Assembly (NCBI RefSeq): GCF_015711605.1
Contig: NZ_JABTEZ010000002.1
Location: 992,001-1,056,000, forward strand
Length of the DNA stretch: 64,000 bases
Reading direction: 5' to 3'
Source: Planomonospora sp. ID67723
GTDB taxonomy: Bacteria > Actinomycetota > Actinomycetes > Streptosporangiales > Streptosporangiaceae
Part shown: piece after piece, positions 45,293 through 53,133 of the stretch
Position numbering within the stretch: the first letter of the stretch is position 1
Layout: each line of letters opens with the position of its first letter
Program-made: the position numbers and the translations under genes
The notes under the pieces: model-generated
Told to the model about the DNA's origin: nothing
The model's database searches: none
The model's input: only the letters and a program-made list of their open reading frames with translations

Positions 45293-45364
45293 GGCTGCGG
45301 CGGACACCGGAGAGGGGGCATGCGCCTCCTCCGCGGCGGCCACGCTTCCTTGCGGGGAGGGCCG

Positions 45365-46936
45365 CTATCCCTTCCCGCGCTTCTTGGCTCCCTTGGAGGC
45401 CTTCTCGGGCTTTCCGCCCTCGCCGGGGTGACCGGCGCCGTGAGCGTTCAGGCCGCTGCCGGGCTCGACCTGGTCGGGGGAGTCGCCGCCCTCGCCGGGA
45501 CCCTGGCCGGAGTCGTCCTCCGCGTCGTCCCCCGAGCCCTCGCCGGGCTGGTCCGGCGAGGGTTTCTGCGACGGCTTCTGTGAGGGTTTCTGCGAGGGTT
45601 TCCGTGACGGCTTGGCCGAGGGCTCGGGATCGTCCTGCGTGCGGCCGTCCGAGGTGGGCCCGGCGGACGGCCCGCTCCCGCCGGTGTCGGGGGGTGAGGT
45701 GGCGGTGTCGACAGCGGTGTCCGACCCCTCGGGTTCCGCCGGCGCCGTCCGCCCGGTGGTGGGGATGCTCACGGAGGTGGCGGGCGGTCTCAGCGGGTCA
45801 CCGGTGGAGGATGACCTCGAGGTGACCCAGGCCATCCCTCCGGCGCTCAGGGCGACGGCGAGGGCCGTCGCCGCGGCCCCGGCCAGGATGGAGCGGCGCC
45901 GGGAGCCGAGGCCGGCCGCGCGGGCTGCGGCGCCCGGCTGCGCGGGTGCGTCGTCCGCGGGAACGGGAACGGCGGCCGGAGCGGGCCCGGCGGACGGTGC
46001 GTCCCGCACCCCCGCCGCGGGCGCGGCCCCCTGCGCGATCGCCGGGATGCCCGCCGCCCCGGCGGCCAGGGCCGGGGACGACGGGGCCAGGTCGATGGGC
46101 ACGGTGGGCTCCGGCGCGGTGCCGGCCACGATCGCCGCCAGGTGCGCCTGCACCTCATGGGCGGACATCCGGCGCGCGGGATCCTTGCGGAGCAGTCCGG
46201 AGACCACCGGCCCCAGCGCTCCGGCGAACCGGAGCGGGGCCGGAGCCTCGTGCATGACCGCCGAGAGCGTGGCCAGCGGGTGGGCACGCTGGAAGGGGGA
46301 GTGCCCCTCGACCGCCATGTACAGCGTCACGCCGAGCGACCACAGGTCGGAGGCGAACTCCGCGGGGCCGCCGTTGGCCCGTTCCGGTGCGATGAAGGCC
46401 GGGGTGCCGATGAGCGCTCCGGTCCTGGTCACCGAGGAATCGCCCTCCAGCACCGCGATGCCGAAATCGGTCAGCACGGCCCGGCCGTCGGTCGCCAGCA
46501 GCACGTTGTCCGGCTTGACGTCGCGGTGCAGTACCCCCACGCGGTGCGCGGCGACCAGGGCCCCCAGCACGTCCAGTCCGATCCGGGCCGCCTCGGCGGG
46601 GGGCAGCGGGCCGTCCTCCCTGATCACGGCGCCGAGGGTCCGGGATTCCACGAGCTGCATCACGATCCACGGCCGCCCGCGCTCCTCGATCACGTCGTAG
46701 ACCGTCGCCACGCCCGGATGGCCGATCCGCCCGGCGGCGCGTGCCTCCCGGAGGGTCCGGACGGTGAAGACCTCGCGTTCGGGGCCCGTCAGGTCGGGGG
46801 AGGGGATGACCTCCTTGACCGCGACGTCGCGGCCGAGCACCTCGTCCCGCGCCCGCCAGACCGTGCCCATCCCTCCCCGGCCGATGTGTTCCAGCAGCCG
46901 GTACCGGTCACCGATGAGCTCCTGAGGATCGGACAT
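45365..46936 (-). CDS. Membrane Ser/Thr protein kinase
   Basis: A 523-residue PknB-type kinase. Kinase domain ~11-270: Gly-rich loop IGRGGMGTVW, Lys41, HRDVKPDN (Asp139), DFG (157-159) and GTPAFIAPE activation segment. An Ala/Pro-rich juxtamembrane region leads to one helix (~349-371) and an extracytoplasmic tail that is disordered, Ser/Thr-rich and contains a PS(Q/R)K repeat array, with no recognisable PASTA or sensor domain. ATG 46936 has GGAGGG about four bases upstream. It is convergent with the RluA-family gene. Ligand and substrates unknown. Confidence 0.92.
   Translation of the reverse strand: MSDPQELIGDRYRLLEHIGRGGMGTVWRARDEVLGRDVAVKEVIPSPDLTGPEREVFTVRTLREARAAGRIGHPGVATVYDVIEERGRPWIVMQLVESRTLGAVIREDGPLPPAEAARIGLDVLGALVAAHRVGVLHRDVKPDNVLLATDGRAVLTDFGIAVLEGDSSVTRTGALIGTPAFIAPERANGGPAEFASDLWSLGVTLYMAVEGHSPFQRAHPLATLSAVMHEAPAPLRFAGALGPVVSGLLRKDPARRMSAHEVQAHLAAIVAGTAPEPTVPIDLAPSSPALAAGAAGIPAIAQGAAPAAGVRDAPSAGPAPAAVPVPADDAPAQPGAAARAAGLGSRRRSILAGAAATALAVALSAGGMAWVTSRSSSTGDPLRPPATSVSIPTTGRTAPAEPEGSDTAVDTATSPPDTGGSGPSAGPTSDGRTQDDPEPSAKPSRKPSQKPSQKPSQKPSPDQPGEGSGDDAEDDSGQGPGEGGDSPDQVEPGSGLNAHGAGHPGEGGKPEKASKGAKKRGKG
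45561..45620. repeat. Five 12-bp repeats in the kinase tail
   Basis: Five consecutive 12-base units (first GGTTTCTGCGAC) encode KPS(Q/R) repeats on the minus strand in the extracytoplasmic tail of the kinase. The basic, Ser-rich array could interact with wall polymers. Confidence 0.85.
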
Positions 46937-47038
46937 GAACCCTCCGCTACCCACGATCGGTCGGGATAGTCCGGACTTTTCTCGTGATCAGGTGCAGAAG
47001 TGTGTTCTCGGGCGCGGGTTCTCCGCCGGCGGTGCGGG

Positions 47039-49225
47039 TCAGGAGACCGGTCCCGGCACCGTTTCCCGGTGCGGGACGGGCCGCTCGGGCCTCAGCGGAG
47101 AGGGCTCCACCCGCAGGAGCCGGGCCGCCCAGGCGGGCAGCCACCAGTTCCAGCGGCCCATCATCGCGACCGCCGCCGGGACCAGGACGCCCCGGATGAG
47201 GGTCGCGTCCAGCAGGATGCCCAGGGCCAGGCCGCTGGCGAACACCTTCACGTCCAGCTCGGGGGTCATGGCCAGCGCGGCGAAGGAGGCGAACAGGATC
47301 AGCGCGGCCGAGGTGACCAGTCGCCCGGTACGGCCCACGCCCTCGATCACCGCGTGACGGGTGTCGCCCGAGGAGTCGTACTCCTCCCGCATCCTGGACA
47401 GGATGAACACCTCGTAGTCCATGCTGAGGCCGTACAGGAAAGCGAAGATCGTCAAGGGCACGAACTCGCCGATCGAGCCGGTCGGCTGGATGCCGAGCAG
47501 CTCGCGGGTGCCCCACCCGAACTGCCACAGCAGGACCATCGCGCCGATCACCGCGCCCAGGGAGAGCAGATTGAGCGCGATCGCCTTGAGCGGCAGCAGC
47601 AGGGAGCGGAACGCCCGCGCCAGCATCACGAACGTGGCCAGCGCGATCAGCGCGAGCATCCAGGGGAGGGCCCCGTAGGCCTGCGCCTGGAAGTCCATGC
47701 TCTGCGCGGCGCTGCCGCCGACCCGGACGTCCGCGCCGGCCGTCTCCCGGACCCGGGTGACGGTCGCCTGCCCGGCGTCGGCGCCGTTCTCCGCGACCGG
47801 CAGCACGGTGACGACCGCGGTGCCGTCCCGTCGCCAGGACGCGTTGTCCGGCGCCAGCACGGTGGACACGCCCTCGACGCCTCTGATCCGCGCGACGGCC
47901 CGCGCCGGGTCGCCGGTGACCAGCGCGTCGAAGGGGGTGATGGAGCCGGCCGGGATGCCCGCCCGGCGCAGCGCGGCCAGGCCCTCGTGGCCGGGGCCGG
48001 AGGTGCGAAGCCGGCCGCTCTCGGGCAGGCCGAGGTTGACGCCGAGCGCGGTGACGGTCAGCGCGACCAGCAGGCCGCCACTCAGCAGCGCGGCCGGCCG
48101 GCGCAGCCGTACCACTCCGCGGGCCCAGGCCGACCACGCGCGCCCGGCCCGCGCCTCCCGGTGGAACGGCGCGGCCCCCGCCGCGCCGCGCCTGCGCTCC
48201 AGGCGCTGCCCGGTGAGGGCGAGCAGGACCGGGAGCACGGTGAGCGTGACGGCCACGCTCACCGCCGCGATGATCATTCCGGCCAGGCCGAGGCTGCGCA
48301 GGAACGGCACCGGCAGCACCACCATGGTCACCAGGCCGATCGCGACCGCGACGCCGCTGAACAGCACCGCGCGCCCGGCCCCCCGCATCGCCCGGTGCAC
48401 GGCCTCGTCGCCGCGGTGCCCGCCCGCCTGCTCCTCCCGCCACCGGGCCACCAGCAGCAGCGAGTAGTCGACGGCGATGCCCAGGCCCAGCAGGGGCATG
48501 GTGGTCAACGCCACGTCGTGCACGGTCATCACCAGAGTCAGCAGCAGGATCACGACGAACGACACGAAGATCGCCAGGACGGAGATGAGGACCGGCACGA
48601 GCGCCAGGGCCGAGCGGAAGACCAGGAACAGCACGATCACGGCGGCGGCCACACCGATGCCGATCTTGGAAGGGACGTCGACGCCGCCCGCGTCCACGCT
48701 CGGCGCGAGGGCGTCCAGGCCGGTGACGCGCACGGTGCCGCCCCGCGGCAGGACCGCGGACATCGCCTCCGTGATCACGGGGCTCTCGTCGGGTGTCTCG
48801 CCCAGGCCGCCGCCCGGCGGGCTGCCGTCGGAGTAGGTGCCGGGGAAGACGAGCCCGAACGTGGTCCGGCCGTCGGAGCCGACGAGTCGCATGTCGCCGG
48901 TGTCGGCGTAGGAGACCACGCGGGCCCGGGGCAGCTTCGCCGACACGGCCGCGAACGCCCTGCCGATCATCTCCTTGTGCTCCTCCACCCGCATGCCGTC
49001 GGGCAGGACCACGACCGGGACGAACGGCCGCTGGTAGCCGCCGCTGCCGTAGATTCTGACGATTTCCCGGTTGGCGTCGAAGGCGGGCATCCCGGGGTGG
49101 GCGTACTCCTCGGACAGGCGCTGGATCGCGAACGGGGTCGCGCCCAGGCCCGCCAGGAAGGCGACCGCGGTCAGCACCGCGACCAGCCGCTTGTGCCTCA
49201 GGACGAAGGCCGAGAGTCTCTGCAT
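47039..49225 (-). CDS. MMPL-family RND transporter
   Basis: A 728-residue RND-superfamily protein with 12 predicted helices in two repeats, each with a large extracytoplasmic loop. Conserved segments are GLGIAVDYSLLLVARWREE and its second-repeat counterpart FLYGLSMDYEVFILSRMREEYD, in which the Asp-Tyr pairs form the proton relay, and LTVLPVLLALTG. Family members export lipids or drugs across the membrane. ATG 49225. It is divergent from the response regulator across a 120-base gap with a palindrome, so it is a candidate target of that two-component system. Substrate unknown. Confidence 0.92.
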   Translation of the reverse strand: MQRLSAFVLRHKRLVAVLTAVAFLAGLGATPFAIQRLSEEYAHPGMPAFDANREIVRIYGSGGYQRPFVPVVVLPDGMRVEEHKEMIGRAFAAVSAKLPRARVVSYADTGDMRLVGSDGRTTFGLVFPGTYSDGSPPGGGLGETPDESPVITEAMSAVLPRGGTVRVTGLDALAPSVDAGGVDVPSKIGIGVAAAVIVLFLVFRSALALVPVLISVLAIFVSFVVILLLTLVMTVHDVALTTMPLLGLGIAVDYSLLLVARWREEQAGGHRGDEAVHRAMRGAGRAVLFSGVAVAIGLVTMVVLPVPFLRSLGLAGMIIAAVSVAVTLTVLPVLLALTGQRLERRRGAAGAAPFHREARAGRAWSAWARGVVRLRRPAALLSGGLLVALTVTALGVNLGLPESGRLRTSGPGHEGLAALRRAGIPAGSITPFDALVTGDPARAVARIRGVEGVSTVLAPDNASWRRDGTAVVTVLPVAENGADAGQATVTRVRETAGADVRVGGSAAQSMDFQAQAYGALPWMLALIALATFVMLARAFRSLLLPLKAIALNLLSLGAVIGAMVLLWQFGWGTRELLGIQPTGSIGEFVPLTIFAFLYGLSMDYEVFILSRMREEYDSSGDTRHAVIEGVGRTGRLVTSAALILFASFAALAMTPELDVKVFASGLALGILLDATLIRGVLVPAAVAMMGRWNWWLPAWAARLLRVEPSPLRPERPVPHRETVPGPVS

Positions 49226-49278
49226 GCCCTCAGCGCACCAGGGCGATCTTCGGCGGGCGTGTGCCCGTCCTCGGAGCG

Positions 49279-49302
49279 CTCTGTGAATCTCGTTTCACAG
49301 AG
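49279..49302. promoter_or_regulatory. Inverted repeat between MMPL and response-regulator genes
   Basis: CTCTGTGAA (49279-49287) and TTCACAGAG (49294-49302), spacer 6 bases, form a perfect 9-bp inverted repeat in the divergent promoter region. Candidate binding site for the adjacent OmpR-type regulator. Confidence 0.55.
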
Positions 49303-49345
49303 TTCTCTAAGACCTTTTGAAGATCGGAGGGGGGAGACTGGCGGG

Positions 49346-50032
49346 GTGAGCCGCATATTGGTCGTAGACGATGAGCCCTACCTCGCCGACCTCGTCGCCA
49401 CCGCCCTGCGGTACGAGGGCTTCGAGACGGCGATCGCGGGGACGGGCGCGGCGGCGGTGTCGACGGCGGACGTCTTCCGCCCGGACCTGATCGTCCTGGA
49501 CGTGATGCTGCCCGACGTGCTCGGGACGGAGGTGTGCCGCAGGATCCGGGCCTCCGGGTCGGAGGTGCCGGTGGTGTTCCTCACGGCCCTCGACGCGACC
49601 GAGAACAAGATCGGCGGGCTGACCGCGGGCGGGGACGACTACGTCACCAAGCCGTTCAGCCTGGAGGAGCTGATCGCCCGGATCCGGGCGGTGCTGCGCC
49701 GGACGGAGCGCGCCGGGCCGGAGACCGGCCGCACGACCTTCGCCGACCTCGTCATCGACGAGGACGCCTACGAGGTCTGGCGGGGCGGGCGGCGTGTCGA
49801 CCTGACCCCCACGGAGTTCAAGCTGCTGCGCTTCCTGACCGCCAACGCGGGCAGGCTGGTCTCCAAGCGGCAGATCCTCGACCACGTGTGGGAGTACGAC
49901 TTCGGCGGCAACGACGGCGTCGTGCAGACCTACATCAGCTACCTGCGCCGCAAGGTCGACTCCTCAGGACCGCCCCTCATCCACACCGTGCCCCGCGTGG
50001 GCTACGTCCTGCGCCTGCCCCGGGAAGACTGA
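49346..50032 (+). CDS. OmpR/PhoB-family response regulator
   Basis: A 228-residue regulator: receiver domain with acidic pocket Asp8/Asp9, phospho-acceptor Asp52 (LIVLDVMLPD) and Lys102 (YVTKPF), then a winged-helix DNA-binding domain (RVDLTPTEFKLLRFLTANAGRLVSKRQILDHVW, VVQTYISYLRRKVD, HTVPRVGYVLR). It should bind direct or inverted repeats near the MMPL promoter. GTG 49346 is preceded by a G-rich ribosome site. The stop overlaps the histidine kinase start by one base (TGATG). Confidence 0.95.
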   Translation: MSRILVVDDEPYLADLVATALRYEGFETAIAGTGAAAVSTADVFRPDLIVLDVMLPDVLGTEVCRRIRASGSEVPVVFLTALDATENKIGGLTAGGDDYVTKPFSLEELIARIRAVLRRTERAGPETGRTTFADLVIDEDAYEVWRGGRRVDLTPTEFKLLRFLTANAGRLVSKRQILDHVWEYDFGGNDGVVQTYISYLRRKVDSSGPPLIHTVPRVGYVLRLPRED

Positions 50033-51267
50033 TGCCGCCCCGCTCCGCCGCGTCCGCCCCCCCTGCGGTGTCCCCCGGCCCCTCCGCGTCCAGCCGGGCC
50101 CGGCGGTTCCCCGGGACCCTCCGTCCCCGGCTGCCGGCCTCCCTGCGCGGCCGGCTGGTCGTGACGGTCGTCGGCCTGGTCGCCCTGGCCCTCGGTACGG
50201 TCGCCGGGGCCACCTTCGGGGCGCTGCAGGACTGGCGCGGGCACAACGGCGCCAGGCTGCTGGCGATGGACACCCCGCAGGCCCTGCTCGCGGCCTCCGA
50301 CGAGCTGACCGGCCGCGTCGCCCGCGTCATGATCGTCTCATCGGCGGTGGCGCTGCTCTGCCTGACCCTGCTGGCCGCGCACCTGGTCCGCCGGGGGCTT
50401 CGCCCGCTGGACCGGATCGTGGAGACGGCGGCGGACATCGGCGCGGGCGACCTCGACCGCCGGATCGAGGCGGCCCCGGCCGGCGGCGAGGTGGGCCGCC
50501 TCGGCCACGCGCTCAACGCGATGCTCGGCCAGATCGAGGGGGCGTTCCGGGAACGGGAGGAGTCGAGGGACCGGCTGCGCCGCTTCGTCGCCGACGCCTC
50601 CCACGAACTGCGCACGCCCCTCGCCACCATCCGCGGCTACGCCGAGCTGTTCCGGCGCGGCGCGGACACCCGCCCGGAGGACCTCGCCAAGGCCATGCAC
50701 AGGATCGAGGCGGAGGCGGCCCGGATGGGAGCGCTGGTGGACGAGATGCTCCTGCTCGCCCGCCTGGACCAGGGACGCCCGCTGGAACGCGCCCCGGTCG
50801 AGCTGACCGGGCTGGTGGCCGACGCGGTGGCCGACACCCTCGCCATCGAGCCGGACCGCCCGATCTCGGCCGAGCACGGCGGACCGGTCGAGGTGACCGG
50901 CGACGCGGCCCGGCTCCGCCAGGCGGTCGGCAACCTGCTGGCCAACGTGCTCGCCCACACCCCGCCGGCCGCTCCGGCCACCGTCCGGGTACGGCGGGCG
51001 GGCGGGGAGGCGGTGATCGAGGTCGCCGACGAGGGGCCCGGCCTCACCCGGGAGCAGCGGACGCTGGTCTTCGAGCGCTTCTACCGCTCCGGCCACACCC
51101 GGGGCGAGGGCCGCGACCAGGGCGGAGCCGGACTGGGACTGTCCATCGTGGCCGCGGTCGCCGCCGCCCACGGAGGCCGTGCCGAGGCGGACTCCCGCCC
51201 CGGCGGGGGCGCCGTCTTCCGCGTGGTGATCCCGCTCACAGGCCGGCCAGGCGGAGCAGCGCCGTGA
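50032..51267 (+). CDS. Sensor histidine kinase with very short sensor loop
   Basis: A 411-residue kinase: Pro/Ala/Arg-rich N-terminus, TM1 (~41-63), only about 33 extracytoplasmic residues, TM2 (~97-119), HAMP (LVRRGLRPLDRIVETAADIGAGDLDRRI), DHp with phospho-acceptor His191 (FVADASHELRTPLATIRGYAELF), and HATPase with N, G1 (VADEGPGL) and G2 (GGAGLGLSIV) boxes. Relatives usually have a 100-residue or longer sensor domain, so it probably senses within or near the membrane. Coupled to the response regulator. Its last 32 bases overlap the convergent azlD-like gene. Confidence 0.93.
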   Translation: MPPRSAASAPPAVSPGPSASSRARRFPGTLRPRLPASLRGRLVVTVVGLVALALGTVAGATFGALQDWRGHNGARLLAMDTPQALLAASDELTGRVARVMIVSSAVALLCLTLLAAHLVRRGLRPLDRIVETAADIGAGDLDRRIEAAPAGGEVGRLGHALNAMLGQIEGAFREREESRDRLRRFVADASHELRTPLATIRGYAELFRRGADTRPEDLAKAMHRIEAEAARMGALVDEMLLLARLDQGRPLERAPVELTGLVADAVADTLAIEPDRPISAEHGGPVEVTGDAARLRQAVGNLLANVLAHTPPAAPATVRVRRAGGEAVIEVADEGPGLTREQRTLVFERFYRSGHTRGEGRDQGGAGLGLSIVAAVAAAHGGRAEADSRPGGGAVFRVVIPLTGRPGGAAP

Positions 51268-51547
51268 CGGCGGCCGCCGCCGCGAGGACCACCAGGAACG
51301 GCGCGCGCAGCAGCAGCGCGACCACGGCCGCCCCGAGCCCGGCGGTGCGCGGCCAGTCCAGGTGCAGGGCCTGTCCGTGCGTGAAGGCCTGCACCGCGAT
51401 CAGCGCGGCCAGCAGCGCCACCGGGACCAGCGCGGCGAAACGCCGCACGCCCGGGTGGTCGAGAACGCGGCGCGGCGCCGAGAGCCCGGCCAGCTTCAGG
51501 GCGTAGCAGCCCAGACAGACGGCCACGACGGCCTGCCACACGCTCAT
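51236..51547 (-). CDS. azlD: AzlD-family branched-chain amino acid exporter subunit
   Basis: A 103-residue protein with about four hydrophobic segments (VWQAVVAVCLGCYALKLAGL, ALVPVALLAALIAVQAF, LGAAVVALLLRAPFLVVLAAAAAVTALL), length and pattern of AzlD. With AzlC it forms an LIV-E type exporter of branched-chain amino acids. ATG 51547 lies 40 bases after the azlC stop. Its 3' end overlaps antisense with the histidine-kinase gene. Confidence 0.85.
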   Translation of the reverse strand: MSVWQAVVAVCLGCYALKLAGLSAPRRVLDHPGVRRFAALVPVALLAALIAVQAFTHGQALHLDWPRTAGLGAAVVALLLRAPFLVVLAAAAAVTALLRLAGL

Positions 51548-51587
51548 CCGAGACCTCCCCGGGGGCGGGGGGATGCAGGACGGCGGG

Positions 51588-52268
51588 TCATCGCGGCCTC
51601 CTCAGGACCAGGGCGAGCACGGGTAGGGCAGCCAGCAGCACGGGCACGCCCGGCGGGGTGAACGGGGTCGCGGCCAGCGCGACCGCGATCCCGGCAGCGG
51701 CCACGGCCCGCAGGGACCGGGTCTCCGGATCGTCCGCGGTCAGCCGGGGCCACAGGATGGCGAGGAACGTCGCCGGGCCCACCGCGTCCAGGCCGAACAC
51801 CGCGGGGTCGGCGACCTGGGAGGTGCCGAGCGCGCCGAGCAGGGTGGTGGCGTTCCAGGTGAGATAGAGACTGGCGAACGTGACGAGGAAGCCGGTTCTG
51901 GCCGACTCCCCGTCGGGCTGGGCCAGCGCCACCGCCGTGGTCTCGTCGATCACCCCCTGCGCCACGGGGAGGCGGCGCCAGCCCCGGGCATCGAGCAGGT
52001 CCGCCAGGCGCAGGCCGTACAGGGTGTTGCGGACGCCGAGCAGCAGCGCGCCCGCGGCACCCGCGATGAGGCTGCCGCCGCCCGCCACCACCCCGGCCAG
52101 CGCGAACTGGGAGGCCCCGGTGAAGGCGAACAGGCTCAGCACGCACGCCTGGGCCACACTCAGCCCGGCGGTGACCGCGGCGGCTCCGAAGGCCAGCCCG
52201 GAGAGCCCGACTGCGAGTCCCACGCCCAGCCCGTCCCTGATGGCAGAGGAACGAGTGGTTGTTTCCAT
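51588..52268 (-). CDS. azlC: AzlC-family branched-chain amino acid exporter subunit
   Basis: A 226-residue polytopic protein of the AzlC/YgaZ family: SAIRDGLGVGLAVGLSGLAFGAAAV, LSLFAFTGASQFALAGVVAGGG (the most conserved region), LLLGVRNTLYGLRLADLL and VIDETTAVAL. It pairs with AzlD for export of leucine-type amino acids or analogues. ATG 52268; the gene starts 10 bases after the stop of an AraC regulator, so regulator and transporter form one operon. Confidence 0.9.
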   Translation of the reverse strand: METTTRSSAIRDGLGVGLAVGLSGLAFGAAAVTAGLSVAQACVLSLFAFTGASQFALAGVVAGGGSLIAGAAGALLLGVRNTLYGLRLADLLDARGWRRLPVAQGVIDETTAVALAQPDGESARTGFLVTFASLYLTWNATTLLGALGTSQVADPAVFGLDAVGPATFLAILWPRLTADDPETRSLRAVAAAGIAVALAATPFTPPGVPVLLAALPVLALVLRRPR

Positions 52269-52278
52269 GGAAGTGAGG

Positions 52279-53133
52279 TTATGTCCGGTTCGTCGGCGGG
52301 GTCTTGTACGTTCCTGCGCGCTGGTAGGCGGCCGGAGGCACGCCCATGATCCGCTTGAAATGCCTGTTCAGATGGGCCTGGTCGGCGAACCCGACTTCGG
52401 CGGCGACCTGGGCGGCCGGTGTCCCGGAGTCGAGCAGGGAGCGGGCCTGCCGCACCCGGAGCGTGTTCAGGTAGGCGTGCGGCGGGAGGCCGGTGGCGGC
52501 CTTGAACGCGCGGATCAGGGTGAAGGGCCGCACCTCCACCGCCCGCGCCAGGTCCTCCAGCGTCGGAGGGTCGATCAGGCGCTCGTGCAGGATCTCCCGC
52601 GCCAGCCGTACCGCGTGGCCCCCGGAGGGCGGCTGCGGCCTGGCCGGGCGGTGGGCGGCGTGGTGGCGGACCAGCGCGCCGAAGGCCGTACGGGCGAGGG
52701 TGGAGGAGGCCAGGTCGTCGCCGTGCTCGGCGGCGCTGTGCGCGGCGCGCAGCAGGGCGGCGGCGCGCGAGCCCGCCCCGCCGGACAGCACGGCCTCCGG
52801 GAAGTACGGCGTGCCCCTCCCGGCCAGCAGTTCCCCGGCGATCTCGGTGATCACCTGGACGGACGGGTAGAGCATCCGGTAGGCCCAGCCGTCCGGCACC
52901 CCGGCCTGGCCGTTGTGCACCTGGTCGGGGTCGACCAGGACCACGGCGCCCGTCCCGGCGCGGTGCCGGGCGCCCCGGTAGTCGAACTCCTCGACCCCGG
53001 ACAGGATGACCCCGATGGCGTACCCCTCGTGCACGTGCCGGGTGAACCGGTGCGTGACGTAGCGGGCCTTGAGCAGGTCCACTCCCGGCAACCCCGGACT
53101 CCGCCAGAACCGTGCGGCCTCTCCCGCGCTCAC
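52279..53133 (-). CDS. AraC-family transcriptional regulator
   Basis: A 284-residue regulator. The N-terminal cupin (HVHEGYAIGVILSGVEEFDYRGARHRAGTGAVVLVDPDQVHNGQ) is expected to bind a small ligand; the C-terminal double HTH (LEDLARAVEVRPFTLIRAFKAATGLPPHAYLNTLRVRQARSLL, AAEVGFADQAHLNRHFKRIMGVPPAAY) is canonical. In position it resembles regulators that control their adjacent azlCD genes. GTG 53133 overlaps the stop of the upstream kinase gene (GTGA). Confidence 0.93.
   Translation of the reverse strand: MSAGEAARFWRSPGLPGVDLLKARYVTHRFTRHVHEGYAIGVILSGVEEFDYRGARHRAGTGAVVLVDPDQVHNGQAGVPDGWAYRMLYPSVQVITEIAGELLAGRGTPYFPEAVLSGGAGSRAAALLRAAHSAAEHGDDLASSTLARTAFGALVRHHAAHRPARPQPPSGGHAVRLAREILHERLIDPPTLEDLARAVEVRPFTLIRAFKAATGLPPHAYLNTLRVRQARSLLDSGTPAAQVAAEVGFADQAHLNRHFKRIMGVPPAAYQRAGTYKTPPTNRT

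Noticed and set aside
47000-49345. Long upstream extension of the response-regulator frame
   Set aside because: It is antisense to the MMPL gene; the receiver domain begins at GTG 49346 with its own ribosome site.
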